Of a stretch of DNA of 34,442 nt, positions 15,329 to 23,089 are shown piece after piece (position 1 is the first letter of the stretch; every line of letters begins with the position of its first letter). A program made the position numbers and the translations under genes. The stretch lies in IMG/VR virus record IMGVR_UViG_3300029267_001811, positions 1 through 34,442 of that record, one strand, 5' to 3'. This DNA is from a virus. The notes beneath the pieces are model-generated. The model saw nothing but the letters and a program-made list of their open reading frames with translations, was not told the origin of the DNA and did not search any database.

Positions 15329-17200
15329 TCAACCTGTGGCTAACCTCTTTCCGAGGTCGAGTGCTCCTTTCAGTATCTTGTCAGGGATCTTCGATCCGGA
15401 CGCCTTCAGTGCTGTCAAACCAACCGCGGTCGCCGCAAGGTGTGGATGGTCGCCCAAGAACTCCGTGAGGAGCCCAGGGGCTTTGCCCGTCCACGCCGAG
15501 CTTCTGACCTTTCTGCGTGCCAGCGCCGAGAGAAGGTACGTGGCCGGAATCGCCCCCACCAACAACTTGGGGTTGATCCCGGCAGCGAGCTTTTCCCGGC
15601 CAGCGAATATGTCCGTCTCGTCCCTTCCGAGTACCTCAGCTTTTACGTCTGGGTACCGCTCAAGTTCGTTGCTCATCTCGGCGATCTTCTCGATCACCTG
15701 CTCACGATAGCCATTATAAGCAGCCGCGACCTTGTCTAGCAACTTGTCTTCCAGTTCTTCCGCTGGAGACTCGTCTGCTGCCGGCTTGCCCACAATGGTA
15801 ATCCGCATCATACGGCGCGCCAAAGGCGGACCAAAGGCGCTCCGGTCCCCCACATATCCCTTCAACAAGCCAGCCAACAGCCTGTTGATGAATCCCGGTC
15901 CGATCGAGATCGATTTGTCCACATCGTCCACGTCCCGGAAGATCTTCCCCTCCTGGTCCAGCCTGTCCGCCATGTCCCCCCTCCCGAGGCGGCAGACCAC
16001 GATACGCTGAAACTCCCGCGGCTTCAGCGTGATTCCCATCATGGTGGGCGTTGACAAGGATTCGTTCAGTGAACATTCCGACATCCGATCAAGTGCCTCT
16101 CGCGACAAGTCCGGCTCTCTATCCTCCAATATCGGAACGGCTCTGGACATGAATTGCGAAGGCACGACGTCCTTTATAATCTCCGCGAGCTTCTTTTGGG
16201 AAGCCTTTTTTTCACGTAGGCTTCTGAGCCGCTCGCGAGATCGCTGGAAGTCGACCCCGGCCACCTTCTCAAACCCCTTATGAGTTCTCGGTTGATCTAT
16301 CTCAGTGCTGGTGTAGTTGGCTGGTACGGCGATCATTGCCCGCCCCATGGCCGAGGCCAGCTTTGCCATCATCTTCGACTGCTTCTCCGCGCCAATAAAG
16401 ACGAAGGAGATATCGAAGAATCGCGGGAACGGGTTGTAGACGAAGACCTTCCGGCCATCCGGTAAGATCTCGTTCATCCTGTTCTGGCAGTACTCGTCGT
16501 AGTCGTCCCTGGTGATGGATAGACCTCTGATCGGCCGCACTGTCTTATGATAGATCAACGCGGCGACGCCTGGATGCCTATGCCTGCCGGGATCAAACGT
16601 GGCCAGGGCCTTGCGGTAGGTCTCCCAGTCTGTGGTTATGGATGACAAATCGTAGGGGACTTTGGTTCCCATGCTGGTTTCAGGAAGCTCGCCGTGATCG
16701 ATCTTGTCGATGACGCGCGTGGCGTTTACCTTCACCGCTTCTTTACGATCGAGGCGACAGACCAGCTCGATGCGGTGCATGTTGGGGTTCCACGCTGACA
16801 GCTCCACTGACCCGAAGGCTCGAGCGTTGGGTTGCTTATTTGCGTGGTGCATGAATGGCCGCGCATAAATCTGAAACGTTTCGTATCCCCAAACAGGTCC
16901 ACGATGAATCAGCATCTCTTCTTCAAATGCGTCGCCATTCGTATTGCTACTCCAGTACTCGTACGCGCCAAGCGCGTTGACCAGAGCGTAGATGCTGTTC
17001 GCATCGGGCTTCAGCCGATCAATATACTCCCTTACTGCCGGAAGAAACGGGGCCGCCACCTTATCCATGTAGCTGTGGTGCAGCTGGTCTGGATGGTGGA
17101 GGAACTCGACGAGCTGCTGTCCGTGCTCATCGATAGCCGGGTACTGACAGACTTTGATCAGGCCCGGCTCGTTATCGAGCAATGGGTGGAGCGAGTTCAT
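15329..17200 (-). CDS. Probable prohead (capsid maturation) protease, 623 aa
   Basis: Residues about 84-185 show the pattern of phage prohead serine proteases: NTNGDAFEEEML, GYETFQIYARPFMHHANKQP, then ARAFGSVELSAWNPNMHRIE, and SMGTKVPYD. The likely catalytic residues are a His in MHHANK (118 or 119) and Ser176 in ETSMG. Such enzymes sit inside the procapsid and cut scaffold and tagged internal proteins. At 623 residues this is far longer than a simple protease. The C-terminal 300 residues carry helical regions, K-x-A sites (EKVA, DKVA, EKIA, EKLA) and a hydrophobic stretch (INPKLLVGAIPATYLLSAL), suggesting a fused internal or self-processed region. Its ATG directly follows the stop TAG of the upstream gene. 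The assignment rests on motif recognition and gene order. Confidence 0.6.
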   Translation of the reverse strand: MNSLHPLLDNEPGLIKVCQYPAIDEHGQQLVEFLHHPDQLHHSYMDKVAAPFLPAVREYIDRLKPDANSIYALVNALGAYEYWSSNTNGDAFEEEMLIHRGPVWGYETFQIYARPFMHHANKQPNARAFGSVELSAWNPNMHRIELVCRLDRKEAVKVNATRVIDKIDHGELPETSMGTKVPYDLSSITTDWETYRKALATFDPGRHRHPGVAALIYHKTVRPIRGLSITRDDYDEYCQNRMNEILPDGRKVFVYNPFPRFFDISFVFIGAEKQSKMMAKLASAMGRAMIAVPANYTSTEIDQPRTHKGFEKVAGVDFQRSRERLRSLREKKASQKKLAEIIKDVVPSQFMSRAVPILEDREPDLSREALDRMSECSLNESLSTPTMMGITLKPREFQRIVVCRLGRGDMADRLDQEGKIFRDVDDVDKSISIGPGFINRLLAGLLKGYVGDRSAFGPPLARRMMRITIVGKPAADESPAEELEDKLLDKVAAAYNGYREQVIEKIAEMSNELERYPDVKAEVLGRDETDIFAGREKLAAGINPKLLVGAIPATYLLSALARRKVRSSAWTGKAPGLLTEFLGDHPHLAATAVGLTALKASGSKIPDKILKGALDLGKRLATG

Positions 17201-17797
17201 CTACCTTCGGCCGCGTCGATCGTTCCTGGTCATGAAGACCTTCTTGGGTCCCGCCGGCTGGACCGGTTGTTTGGACCAGTAGTGTCCTTCTTTCGGCTCG
17301 CGCGGCTTTACCGCCCTGGCGGTGAACGCCTCGAAGACAGGTTCCTTGCGACGTCCACCGATGTCGGCCATAAGAGAGGCCGAGCGTGGATCGACATAGG
17401 CTCCCATGTCCTCGACTTCGGTTCGCTCGGTATGCTTGCCGACAAACCCGCCGGCGATGAGCGGGTCTTTCGCCATCTTCGGATTCAGCGCGTACAGCGT
17501 GTTGAACGTGCGCTGAACGTCTTTTTGGTTCCTCTTCTTCAGGAACGGATTTTCTTCCACCATGGTGCGAAACGCCCGGGGCTTCATGACACGCTCGTGG
17601 ATGGCATCGAAGCCTTTCTTCGCCCCGTATCCGGCTGCCGTGATGGCGGCCGCAGCTGTGGCTGAAGCGGCAGTGTCCTTGAGCACGGGAGTGAGCGCGG
17701 CTTTGAACCCCTGCCACAGGCTGGCAGCCTTGGTAGAGGCCACCTTGGCCCGCTCTTCATTCAAGCCCCGTAGGGCTGACCTGACGTCGTCTTCCAT
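17201..17797 (-). CDS. Unrecognised virion-region protein with one hydrophobic segment, 198 aa
   Basis: Residues about 40-60 form an Ala-rich, possibly membrane-spanning helix (DTAASATAAAAITAAGYG). They are followed by a folded, charged region (DAIHERVMKPRAFRTMVEEN, DPLIAGGFVGKHTE) and a basic tail ending NDRRGRR. The N-terminus is acidic with an EERAKVAS stretch. GAGG lies seven bases before the ATG. Its stop codon abuts the ATG of the protease candidate, so the two are probably co-translated. Function unknown; likely an internal or head-assembly protein by position. Confidence 0.6.
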   Translation of the reverse strand: MEDDVRSALRGLNEERAKVASTKAASLWQGFKAALTPVLKDTAASATAAAAITAAGYGAKKGFDAIHERVMKPRAFRTMVEENPFLKKRNQKDVQRTFNTLYALNPKMAKDPLIAGGFVGKHTERTEVEDMGAYVDPRSASLMADIGGRRKEPVFEAFTARAVKPREPKEGHYWSKQPVQPAGPKKVFMTRNDRRGRR

Positions 17798-17806
17798 GGT
17801 TCGCCT

Positions 17807-18967
17807 CTATTCCGCATCTTGGTATTCCGCATCTTGGATCTTCCACCGGATGCGCTGACCGGTTGGAGAATCGTACGCCGCCTTCCCAGCGACCACTGCC
17901 CCCGCGGTGGGCGCAGCCTTCGCTAACAGGTGCGCCGTCGGGCTCTCGATACCAGCCTTGGCCATCTCCTGGGACATCTTCTTGCCCGCTCCCCAGTACG
18001 CCTTGTGTGCGCCCTTCCCCGCGGCATACAGTCCCTTGAGTAGCCCGCCCTTTCCTCCCTCCGCCTCTTTGATTGCCTCGTTCACCTCGACTGTCTTTTC
18101 ACTGAGGACGTCCTGAGCGCCCTTGAGCTTGTGTAGCTCCGTAGCGATCTTCACGAACTCCACGAAGCGGGAGATGACGGGGTGCTTCGGGTTCGGGAGC
18201 GTACCGACAGCGGACGGGGAGGCCAGCTTCTCGACCTCTTGAGTGTTCTTGGTCACGCCGCGCTCGGCCATCCTGGAGATCGAAACGGACATGGCATCCT
18301 CAAAAACCTCCGGCCGATCGGTGTAGTTCGTCCAGGCGCTGCCGATCTTGTACAGGCTGGAGCCATTCAAGACCGCGTTGCAGACCTCATCGCCCAGGTC
18401 GCGTTCCACGGCCTCCTTGGTGACCTCGAGGCCTGAGATCTTGGAGTGGATGTGATCTTGTGCCCCATTGATTGACGTCCGCAGAGCGTACAGGTCCGGC
18501 ATGCCGGAGGGGACCTCCGATGGATGCACGCTGGCCTGCGCGTACTTGCCGAAGATCTCATTCTCCACCGAGCTGTCCGCCCGCTCACGTGCCGGGGGCG
18601 GAGCATCGTAGTCCGAGCTCACGCGGACGGCATCGTCCCTGGCCCCATCGTGCATCTCTTTCAAGACCTCGGATGGATCTGCCACCCCGCCCTCGAACTC
18701 GATGTTACGCACGGAGCCGCCCTTTTCCCACTCGTTCTGGAAGGCGGCTTGGTTGGCGAACTCGCACACACGGCGTGTGTGTTCGGGGCCGAGGTCCTCT
18801 CTACCGATGACGTTGACGACGGCCTCGGACAGCTTCGTCTTGTTTTCGGCGTAGAGCGCGGCGGCCTGCTTGCCTAGAAACTGAAGATGAGCGGGATCAA
18901 CACTTTTGGCTGACGCCTGCTCGAGAATACCCTGGGGGATCGAGCCCTCATCCCTGGTGCTTGGCAT
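17807..18967 (-). CDS. Unrecognised first gene of the structural operon, 386 aa
   Basis: A largely helical, acidic protein without recognised motifs. Residues about 20-80 resemble a helical bundle (AHLQFLGKQAAALYAENKTK). The C-terminal 100 residues are basic with Gly/Ala-rich hydrophobic stretches (APTAGAVVAGKAAYDSPTG) and end in a duplicated pentapeptide (QDAEYQDAE). K-x-A sites (GKQA, EKLA, VKIA) resemble those in other virion proteins. ATG at 18965-18967 was chosen over the upstream GTG at 18973 because GAGAGG sits five bases before the ATG but touches the GTG. It is the first gene behind the minus-strand promoter at 18988-19016. It might be an internal head protein; it does not look like a portal. 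Confidence 0.65.
   Translation of the reverse strand: MPSTRDEGSIPQGILEQASAKSVDPAHLQFLGKQAAALYAENKTKLSEAVVNVIGREDLGPEHTRRVCEFANQAAFQNEWEKGGSVRNIEFEGGVADPSEVLKEMHDGARDDAVRVSSDYDAPPPARERADSSVENEIFGKYAQASVHPSEVPSGMPDLYALRTSINGAQDHIHSKISGLEVTKEAVERDLGDEVCNAVLNGSSLYKIGSAWTNYTDRPEVFEDAMSVSISRMAERGVTKNTQEVEKLASPSAVGTLPNPKHPVISRFVEFVKIATELHKLKGAQDVLSEKTVEVNEAIKEAEGGKGGLLKGLYAAGKGAHKAYWGAGKKMSQEMAKAGIESPTAHLLAKAAPTAGAVVAGKAAYDSPTGQRIRWKIQDAEYQDAE
17808..17837 (-). repeat. Perfect 15-base tandem duplication at a gene end
   Basis: The plus-strand unit TATTCCGCATCTTGG occurs at 17808-17822 and 17823-17837. It duplicates the last five residues of the 386-residue protein and keeps the stop codon. This indicates a recent slippage event. 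Confidence 0.9.
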
Positions 18968-18987
18968 GTTCACCTCTCAAGGAGCAA

Positions 18988-19016
18988 ATACTACGCCCCA
19001 AAAACAGATCGGTCAA
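18988..19016 (-). promoter_or_regulatory. Sigma70-type promoter for the structural operon
   Basis: On the minus strand TTGACC (19011-19016), a 17-base spacer and TAGTAT (18988-18993) closely match the bacterial -35/-10 consensus, about 20 bases before the ATG at 18967. It would start transcription of the genes from 18967 down to base 1 with host RNA polymerase. Its -35 box lies 3 bases from the -35 box of the opposite promoter. Confidence 0.65.
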
Positions 19017-19019
19017 TTC

Positions 19020-19048
19020 TTGCCGCGATTCGGTCCAGTTGGTACTTA
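19020..19048 (+). promoter_or_regulatory. Sigma70-type promoter for the plus-strand cassette
   Basis: TTGCCG (19020-19025), a 17-base spacer and TACTTA (19043-19048) form a moderate -35/-10 promoter, 26 bases before the ATG at 19075. It points away from the structural operon, and the two -35 boxes are back-to-back, so polymerase binding at one may exclude the other. Confidence 0.55.
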
Positions 19049-19074
19049 TGGAGAGTAGCATGTGGAGGAAACCG

Positions 19075-19836
19075 ATGGGAAGTGTCCAAGAGTACTTGAC
19101 TGTGGTCGATTCCGCCAAGTTCTTGAACAAGACCACCAGGACTGTCGAGAACTACATCTCGGCAGGCATTTTGAGAGTACGCAAGATCAGAGGCCACGGC
19201 AAAAAGTGGTGGATCAGAAAGGCAGACCTGCGCGCTCTCAAAGAAGCGGGCCAGAAAAAGCTCAACTTATCCGATCTGTGGGATCTACTTCACGGAGTAA
19301 AGGTCAAACTCCAGAGCATGGAAGACCGGCTAGACTTCCTCATGCGCGTAGCCGATTTGAATGTTTCCGGGCTTCGTGATTCCAGCACAGCTGAGCTGAT
19401 AGAATTGTACGATGAGGCCGCGGACTATCTCGACATAGATCTAACGCAGGTCCCCCTTGATAAGATGCGGGACTGGGCAGACGTCTTTCTGCAGCTCAGC
19501 GAGATAGAGTTGGAGAGGATGGTCGGCCCCACCCAGGACCACGAGCCGTGGCACCCATTCCACGAGCTCTGCCTGGGCCTCATGTCCGCCCTCCGCCGCC
19601 GCAAGGGTTTCTCCGGCAACCCAGAGCAGCAGCAGGCGTACCGCGTACTTGAGAAAGCTCGCAAGAGCCTGTCCAGAGCAGCGCTCATCCTATCGGAGAA
19701 TCACGCAGCAAGGGTGGGGCCAGTACGAATGCGCCACATCGCCTCCTTCGGAGAGTCCGAGGATTCCCTAGATCGCTACATCGCCTCTGAGATCCAACAC
19801 CCATCTGGTGCAAATCGGATCAAAAAACTGGGATAA
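19075..19836 (+). CDS. MerR-like winged-helix DNA-binding protein, probable regulator, 253 aa
   Basis: Residues about 6-58 form a MerR/excisionase-type helix-turn-helix (YLTVVDSAKFLNKTTRTVEN, then GILRVRKIRGHGKKWWIRKA). A short coiled coil follows (about 65-95, LLHGVKVKLQSMEDRLDFL), then a helical domain of unknown function. ATG 19075 was chosen because GGAGG lies six bases upstream; longer in-frame versions would run back into the promoter. It is one of only two plus-strand genes in the window. It reads away from a promoter facing the structural operon, so it may repress or switch that divergent pair. The large C-terminal domain is not typical of excisionases, so a role in host takeover or immunity is also possible. 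Confidence 0.75.
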   Translation: MGSVQEYLTVVDSAKFLNKTTRTVENYISAGILRVRKIRGHGKKWWIRKADLRALKEAGQKKLNLSDLWDLLHGVKVKLQSMEDRLDFLMRVADLNVSGLRDSSTAELIELYDEAADYLDIDLTQVPLDKMRDWADVFLQLSEIELERMVGPTQDHEPWHPFHELCLGLMSALRRRKGFSGNPEQQQAYRVLEKARKSLSRAALILSENHAARVGPVRMRHIASFGESEDSLDRYIASEIQHPSGANRIKKLG

Positions 19837-19880
19837 GAATAGTGTCTGGGAATCCCAAAACTTTAACAAGGAGAAGAGGC

Positions 19881-20255
19881 ATGCCCACCAGGAAAGAGCG
19901 AAAAAATCAGAAGCCGCTGCTGGAGCAGATGGTCGAGGAGTTCCCCGAGGTGCTAAAGGGGCTGGAGGAGGAGGAGATCACCGTAAACTCCCTCCTCAAA
20001 GAGGCCAAGGCGAAGTTGTCCGAGAAGGACTACCGGAAGATCGAGGCCTGGTTCCTCGTCGGCCAGCAGCCGGAGGGGTTCAGTGAGATCCTGTCTGCCC
20101 TGTGGGGCGGGAACAAGAAGTCGAAGCTGACGGCCATCGCGGCTGTCGCCGGCTTCGCCGGAGGCGGCGCGTTCGCCCTCGAAGGAATCAGCAGGATGGC
20201 GGGCTGGGAGCGCACCAGACTCGTCACGAGGTTCGCCGAGAAGTGGCTCGGCTAG
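19881..20255 (+). CDS. Small protein with one hydrophobic C-terminal segment, 124 aa
   Basis: It begins at ATG 19881 with AAGGAG seven bases upstream, 44 bases after the regulator gene, so both are probably on one message. The N-terminus is basic (MPTRKERKNQKP). The middle is an acidic helical region (EQMVEEFPEVLKGLEEEEIT). Residues 83-100 (LTAIAAVAGFAGGGAFAL) form a Gly/Ala-rich hydrophobic segment that could cross a membrane. The C-terminus is amphipathic. Function unknown. Small membrane proteins in such phage cassettes are often superinfection exclusion or lysis helpers, or it could belong to the tagged Gly-zipper virion set. Confidence 0.7.
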   Translation: MPTRKERKNQKPLLEQMVEEFPEVLKGLEEEEITVNSLLKEAKAKLSEKDYRKIEAWFLVGQQPEGFSEILSALWGGNKKSKLTAIAAVAGFAGGGAFALEGISRMAGWERTRLVTRFAEKWLG

Positions 20256-20258
20256 AGC

Positions 20259-20300
20259 GTCCCCCGCTTCGGCGGGGGCGTTGGGGGGCGTAGAAACCCC
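20259..20300. terminator. Terminator region between convergent genes
   Basis: CCCCCGC pairs with GCGGGGG around a TTCG tetraloop (20261-20278), just after the cassette stop codon. A second inverted repeat, GGGGG...CCCCC, follows at about 20283-20301 and lies just past the terminase stop for minus-strand transcripts. Together they can stop transcription from both sides. A long U-tract is lacking. Confidence 0.65.
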
Positions 20301-20307
20301 CTTAGCT

Positions 20308-22185
20308 CTACCGCCTCCGCTTTGGATAGTCGTCTTCCCCTGTGTCCTGCATCTCGGCCATAATGTCTGGGCGCGGGAATCTGATCATAGAGGCGAGGAA
20401 GCAGTACAAGATCGAGTGGAACGAATCGTCCGTCGTTCCCGGCGCGTGGTTGAACTTGGTCATCCTGGTCGTCTCATTGTACTCGCTGAAGATATTCAAG
20501 ATGTCCTGACCGTACGGCTCTATGAAGTCATCCCAGTTCGGCAGGTCGATCTGCTTCCTTACCAGCGCCCCGAATACATCGCTCATCACCTCTGTGCGGT
20601 GCACAGCGAATCTTCGCAGGCGTTCCTCCCAGTACACCTTCCCCTTCTTTTGGTTATTGTTGTATTGAAACTTGAACACCTTCTGCGGGCCAAAGGCTCT
20701 GATGAGGTGATCGTTGCGATCAAACCCGCCGCCGTAGTCACAGCCACACAGCTTGACATTGAACTGGGTTAAGATCGTACAGATACGATCTAGCTGTGCC
20801 GGAGGCTCCAGGTCTTTTCCGGTGAAGCGATGGATCCAAAAGATCGTAAAGTTGCCAGTTCCCATGTATGCGCCAAGGGAGATCACTGTGTAGGATTGCT
20901 CTCCCGTACCCCAATCCAATCCAGCGAAGACCTCAGTTCCCGCGGTGACAGACCTGAAGTGCTCGTAGTCTCCAGGTCTAATCTCCGGCCTACAGCACGC
21001 TTTGAGCTGTGCCTTGGTAATGGGACGTGTTCCTGAATCATAGCTGATACCTAGGACCTCGTTGTAGAACTTCTGCCGGCTGTACCGCTCCTGTCTCTCC
21101 AGGACGCTTGCCCAGCCGTCCTTTTTGTTCAAGATCCACGGCACCATGATCTGAGGAATGCGGTACCCCTCGTAGGTAACCTTGTCCTTGTTGGCGTCCG
21201 TCATCGGCTGCATGGCGGCCCACTGCGCCATCGGATGGTTCGGGTCGATGGGCTCGTGGCACCTGTCGCAGACGAGTCCATCCTTGCCGATGTTGTCCTC
21301 GTCTAAAATATTCCAGTGCCACGACGAAGGATTATTTGGCGTACCGTGACGATCACAGGGAACGACCCACTCGTTCTGCGTGGAGAAGTTTGACCAGTAG
21401 TGCTCGATGGTGTTGTCAAGCGACTTGGGCGTCCCGGAATAGGTGAAGATCTTCCACTCCGAGTGCGATGCACACTCCTCGATGACGGGAATGTTGTCGA
21501 CCAGGATGTCCTGCAGCTCGTCAATATCGATCTTGTCCGCAGGGATTCCTCTCACACGGTCGGCCGTTAAGTAGGCGTAACGGAGTCGGATGTTGGAGTA
21601 GTTGATGAACTTCTTCTGGAAGACTGCGTTGGTCAGATATGTGTTGGTGTACGCCTTGACTAACGGAGACAGATTGATCACATCTGCGATACGGTCATTG
21701 GAAAACGTCTTGGCCTGCTCCGCCGACGGCGCTACATAGAGCGCCCGAAAGTGGTTGATCAAACAGGCGTAGCAGATCATTTTGTTGCCGAGCGTCGTGC
21801 TCTTTTCAGTCTGTCGCGCGAATTTTAGTAATGTTCTCGGGGAGTTAGTGTTGTAGATGCGGGCCAGGTAGGGGCGCTCGGTGAAGGAGAAGTTAGACGC
21901 CTTGCCGCTGGTAGCGATCTTGATTGCCGTCTCTGTGAACTCGGACGGGGACACATTGTAGATAAAGTTACCTGCCGCGAACTCCTCTGCGGTTGGGTCA
22001 CGAGGCTCATCATCGAAGTCGTAGTACTCCTCTTCCCCGGCCCCGTATTCTCCATCTGGGCCGTCAGCGTAATCGAGGTACGGCTCAGAGTAGGTCTTAC
22101 CATCGGCCCCGACCTGGGCCACATAAGACACAGGGACGATCCTGTTGGCCTCGATACGGCGTTTTTTGGCAAGGTCGACAAGCAT
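20308..22185 (-). CDS. terL: Terminase large subunit (DNA packaging ATPase/nuclease), 625 aa
   Basis: The motor that drives DNA into the procapsid and cuts the concatemer. ATPase domain: a Walker-A-like loop at residues 122-131 (FARQTEKST, where the usual Gly before Lys is Glu), Walker B KIDIDEL at 218-224 with D222/E223, and a coupling motif near 248-253 (TYSGTP). A Cys-rich insertion (C277, C306, C309) may bind zinc. Nuclease domain: D424 (GLDWGTG), D483 (CDYGGG) and D586/D587 (TTDDSFHS) form the RNase-H-like acidic centre. The ATG at 22183-22185 overlaps the stop of a possible small upstream frame (TGATG). TTG at 22186-22188 is an alternative start. There is no clear ribosome site, so expression may depend on coupling. 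The gene ends at the convergent terminator region. Confidence 0.88.
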   Translation of the reverse strand: MLVDLAKKRRIEANRIVPVSYVAQVGADGKTYSEPYLDYADGPDGEYGAGEEEYYDFDDEPRDPTAEEFAAGNFIYNVSPSEFTETAIKIATSGKASNFSFTERPYLARIYNTNSPRTLLKFARQTEKSTTLGNKMICYACLINHFRALYVAPSAEQAKTFSNDRIADVINLSPLVKAYTNTYLTNAVFQKKFINYSNIRLRYAYLTADRVRGIPADKIDIDELQDILVDNIPVIEECASHSEWKIFTYSGTPKSLDNTIEHYWSNFSTQNEWVVPCDRHGTPNNPSSWHWNILDEDNIGKDGLVCDRCHEPIDPNHPMAQWAAMQPMTDANKDKVTYEGYRIPQIMVPWILNKKDGWASVLERQERYSRQKFYNEVLGISYDSGTRPITKAQLKACCRPEIRPGDYEHFRSVTAGTEVFAGLDWGTGEQSYTVISLGAYMGTGNFTIFWIHRFTGKDLEPPAQLDRICTILTQFNVKLCGCDYGGGFDRNDHLIRAFGPQKVFKFQYNNNQKKGKVYWEERLRRFAVHRTEVMSDVFGALVRKQIDLPNWDDFIEPYGQDILNIFSEYNETTRMTKFNHAPGTTDDSFHSILYCFLASMIRFPRPDIMAEMQDTGEDDYPKRRR

Positions 22186-22331
22186 CAATAATGGTCCATT
22201 GTTCGGTATAAGGTCTTTGATGGAAACACGCTTAGCGTTTCCACCTCCCTGCCGGCCCTACAGAGGGAGGCGGCCTCACCAGCCGTAGCGAGACGTTCGT
22301 CTCTAGTTGAAGTTCGAGCGACGTTCATCAT
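22185..22331 (-). CDS. Possible small leader ORF before terL, 48 aa
   Basis: A short frame begins with ATGATGAAC and ends with TGA overlapping the terL ATG (TGATG), an arrangement used for translational coupling. It reads through two hairpins. No good ribosome site is visible and the peptide resembles nothing known, so it may simply be a chance frame. It is recorded because terL itself lacks a ribosome site. Confidence 0.25.
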   Translation of the reverse strand: MMNVARTSTRDERLATAGEAASLCRAGREVETLSVFPSKTLYRTMDHY

Positions 22332-22563
22332 CCGAGTCGTTCGCCTCGCTCATTGGGCACCGGTCCTACGGACGACTGTACCAACGCGTCCGAGCGTTTT
22401 ACACCAACGGTGTTTTCTCCTTGCTGGATCAACTTAGTGCCTACATGCCTGCTCGGCAAGGACGCACTGAAGGATGCAAAGCGCGCATCCATTCGAGGCG
22501 GATGTTGTGCCTCGGTGCGTCTTTGTCGATCAATGGTGGGCGGCCTGCGGGCCGCACCCCCCT
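22189..22563 (-). other. Structured 375-base region upstream of terL without a convincing gene
   Basis: The longest gene-poor stretch in the window. Hairpins include GCGGCC/GGCCGC right after the upstream stop (22540-22555), GAGAC/GTCTC near 22289-22302, CCTCCCT/AGGGAGG (22244-22270) and GGAAA-CGC/GCG-TTTCC (22222-22242). The third one pairs an AGGGAGG ribosome-site-like sequence. Two weak overlapping small frames (84 and 48 codons) cross it. No tRNA cloverleaf and no group I intron core were found. It could be a leader RNA, a packaging (pac/cos) site or a decayed gene. Confidence 0.5.
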
Positions 22564-22582
22564 TTAGCTCCCGTTCGACCAT
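22328..22582 (-). CDS. Doubtful small ORF between two genes, 84 aa
   Basis: An open frame starts inside the end of the upstream gene (ATG at 22580-22582) and ends with TGA overlapping the ATG of the 48-codon frame. The peptide is Arg/Ser-rich, and its second half (KLIQQGENTVGVKRSDALVQ) looks more protein-like than the first. No ribosome site is visible, and an opposite-strand frame of similar length also exists, so coding is not established. It may be the remnant of a gene. Confidence 0.2.
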   Translation of the reverse strand: MVERELKGGAARRPPTIDRQRRTEAQHPPRMDARFASFSASLPSRHVGTKLIQQGENTVGVKRSDALVQSSVGPVPNERGERLG

Positions 22583-23076
22583 TTAGCTATGGCGGCGTCT
22601 GCTGCCTCCTCCAGTCGGACTGACAGCTTCTCGATCTTCTCCTCCGTCAACACCGGCTTCTTCAACGCGTTCTTCACCTCCACTCTGTACCCGCCGTAGA
22701 AGTAGTCCGGATATTTCGCTGGACCGCTGCGGGGATCGTCAGCCACGCCCTCTTCTCGAAATAGCGCCGGGATGAACTCGACCTTCGGGTCGTCGTACGG
22801 CCAACTACTTTCTACGGCGCTCAACACGCACAGCCCGAACTCCCCCGTTCCCCAGAAGCGTTCAGGAACCTCGGCTCCACGAAAGATGCAGTAGATCAAA
22901 TCGTCCCCCGACTTGAGGTACCGGACGCAGGCGATGTTGCTGTCAGACACGAGCGTCCACGCGGGGACCGCCTTTTCCACGTTCTCCACCGTGGTATCCG
23001 AAGCGTTGCCTACTACGTCAATGCCGTTGTCGATTTCAGCCACAGTACTGAAAGCTGGTCTCGGTAGATCATTCAC
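22564..23076 (-). CDS. Unrecognised small protein before terL, 170 aa
   Basis: The start is GTG at 23074-23076, because AGGAGG lies five bases before it and just after the upstream stop codon. A longer version starting at ATG 23148 would overlap the upstream gene by 59 bases and ignores this site. Residues about 35-75 (SDSNIACVRYL, DDLIYCIFRGAEVPERFW) faintly resemble a KTSC-type fold, but this is weak. The C-terminal 40 residues are charged and helical (LTEEKIEKLSVRLEEAADAA). Its position two genes before terL would allow a packaging-related role. Function unknown. Confidence 0.6.
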   Translation of the reverse strand: MNDLPRPAFSTVAEIDNGIDVVGNASDTTVENVEKAVPAWTLVSDSNIACVRYLKSGDDLIYCIFRGAEVPERFWGTGEFGLCVLSAVESSWPYDDPKVEFIPALFREEGVADDPRSGPAKYPDYFYGGYRVEVKNALKKPVLTEEKIEKLSVRLEEAADAAIAKWSNGS

Positions 23077-23089
23077 CTTAGCCTCCTGA

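Noticed and set aside
18968-18973. GTG as start of the 386-residue protein
   Set aside because: The GAGAGG ribosome site touches the GTG, whereas its spacing to the ATG at 18967 is normal.
20908-22567. Group I or group II intron, or tRNA, upstream of terL
   Set aside because: The hairpins near 22189-22563 do not form the conserved P/Q/R/S core of group I, no domain V of group II is seen, and no cloverleaf with a proper T-arm can be drawn.
22307-22567. Plus-strand 86-codon frame in the gap before terL
   Set aside because: No ribosome site or promoter, opposite to surrounding genes, and it crosses several hairpins.
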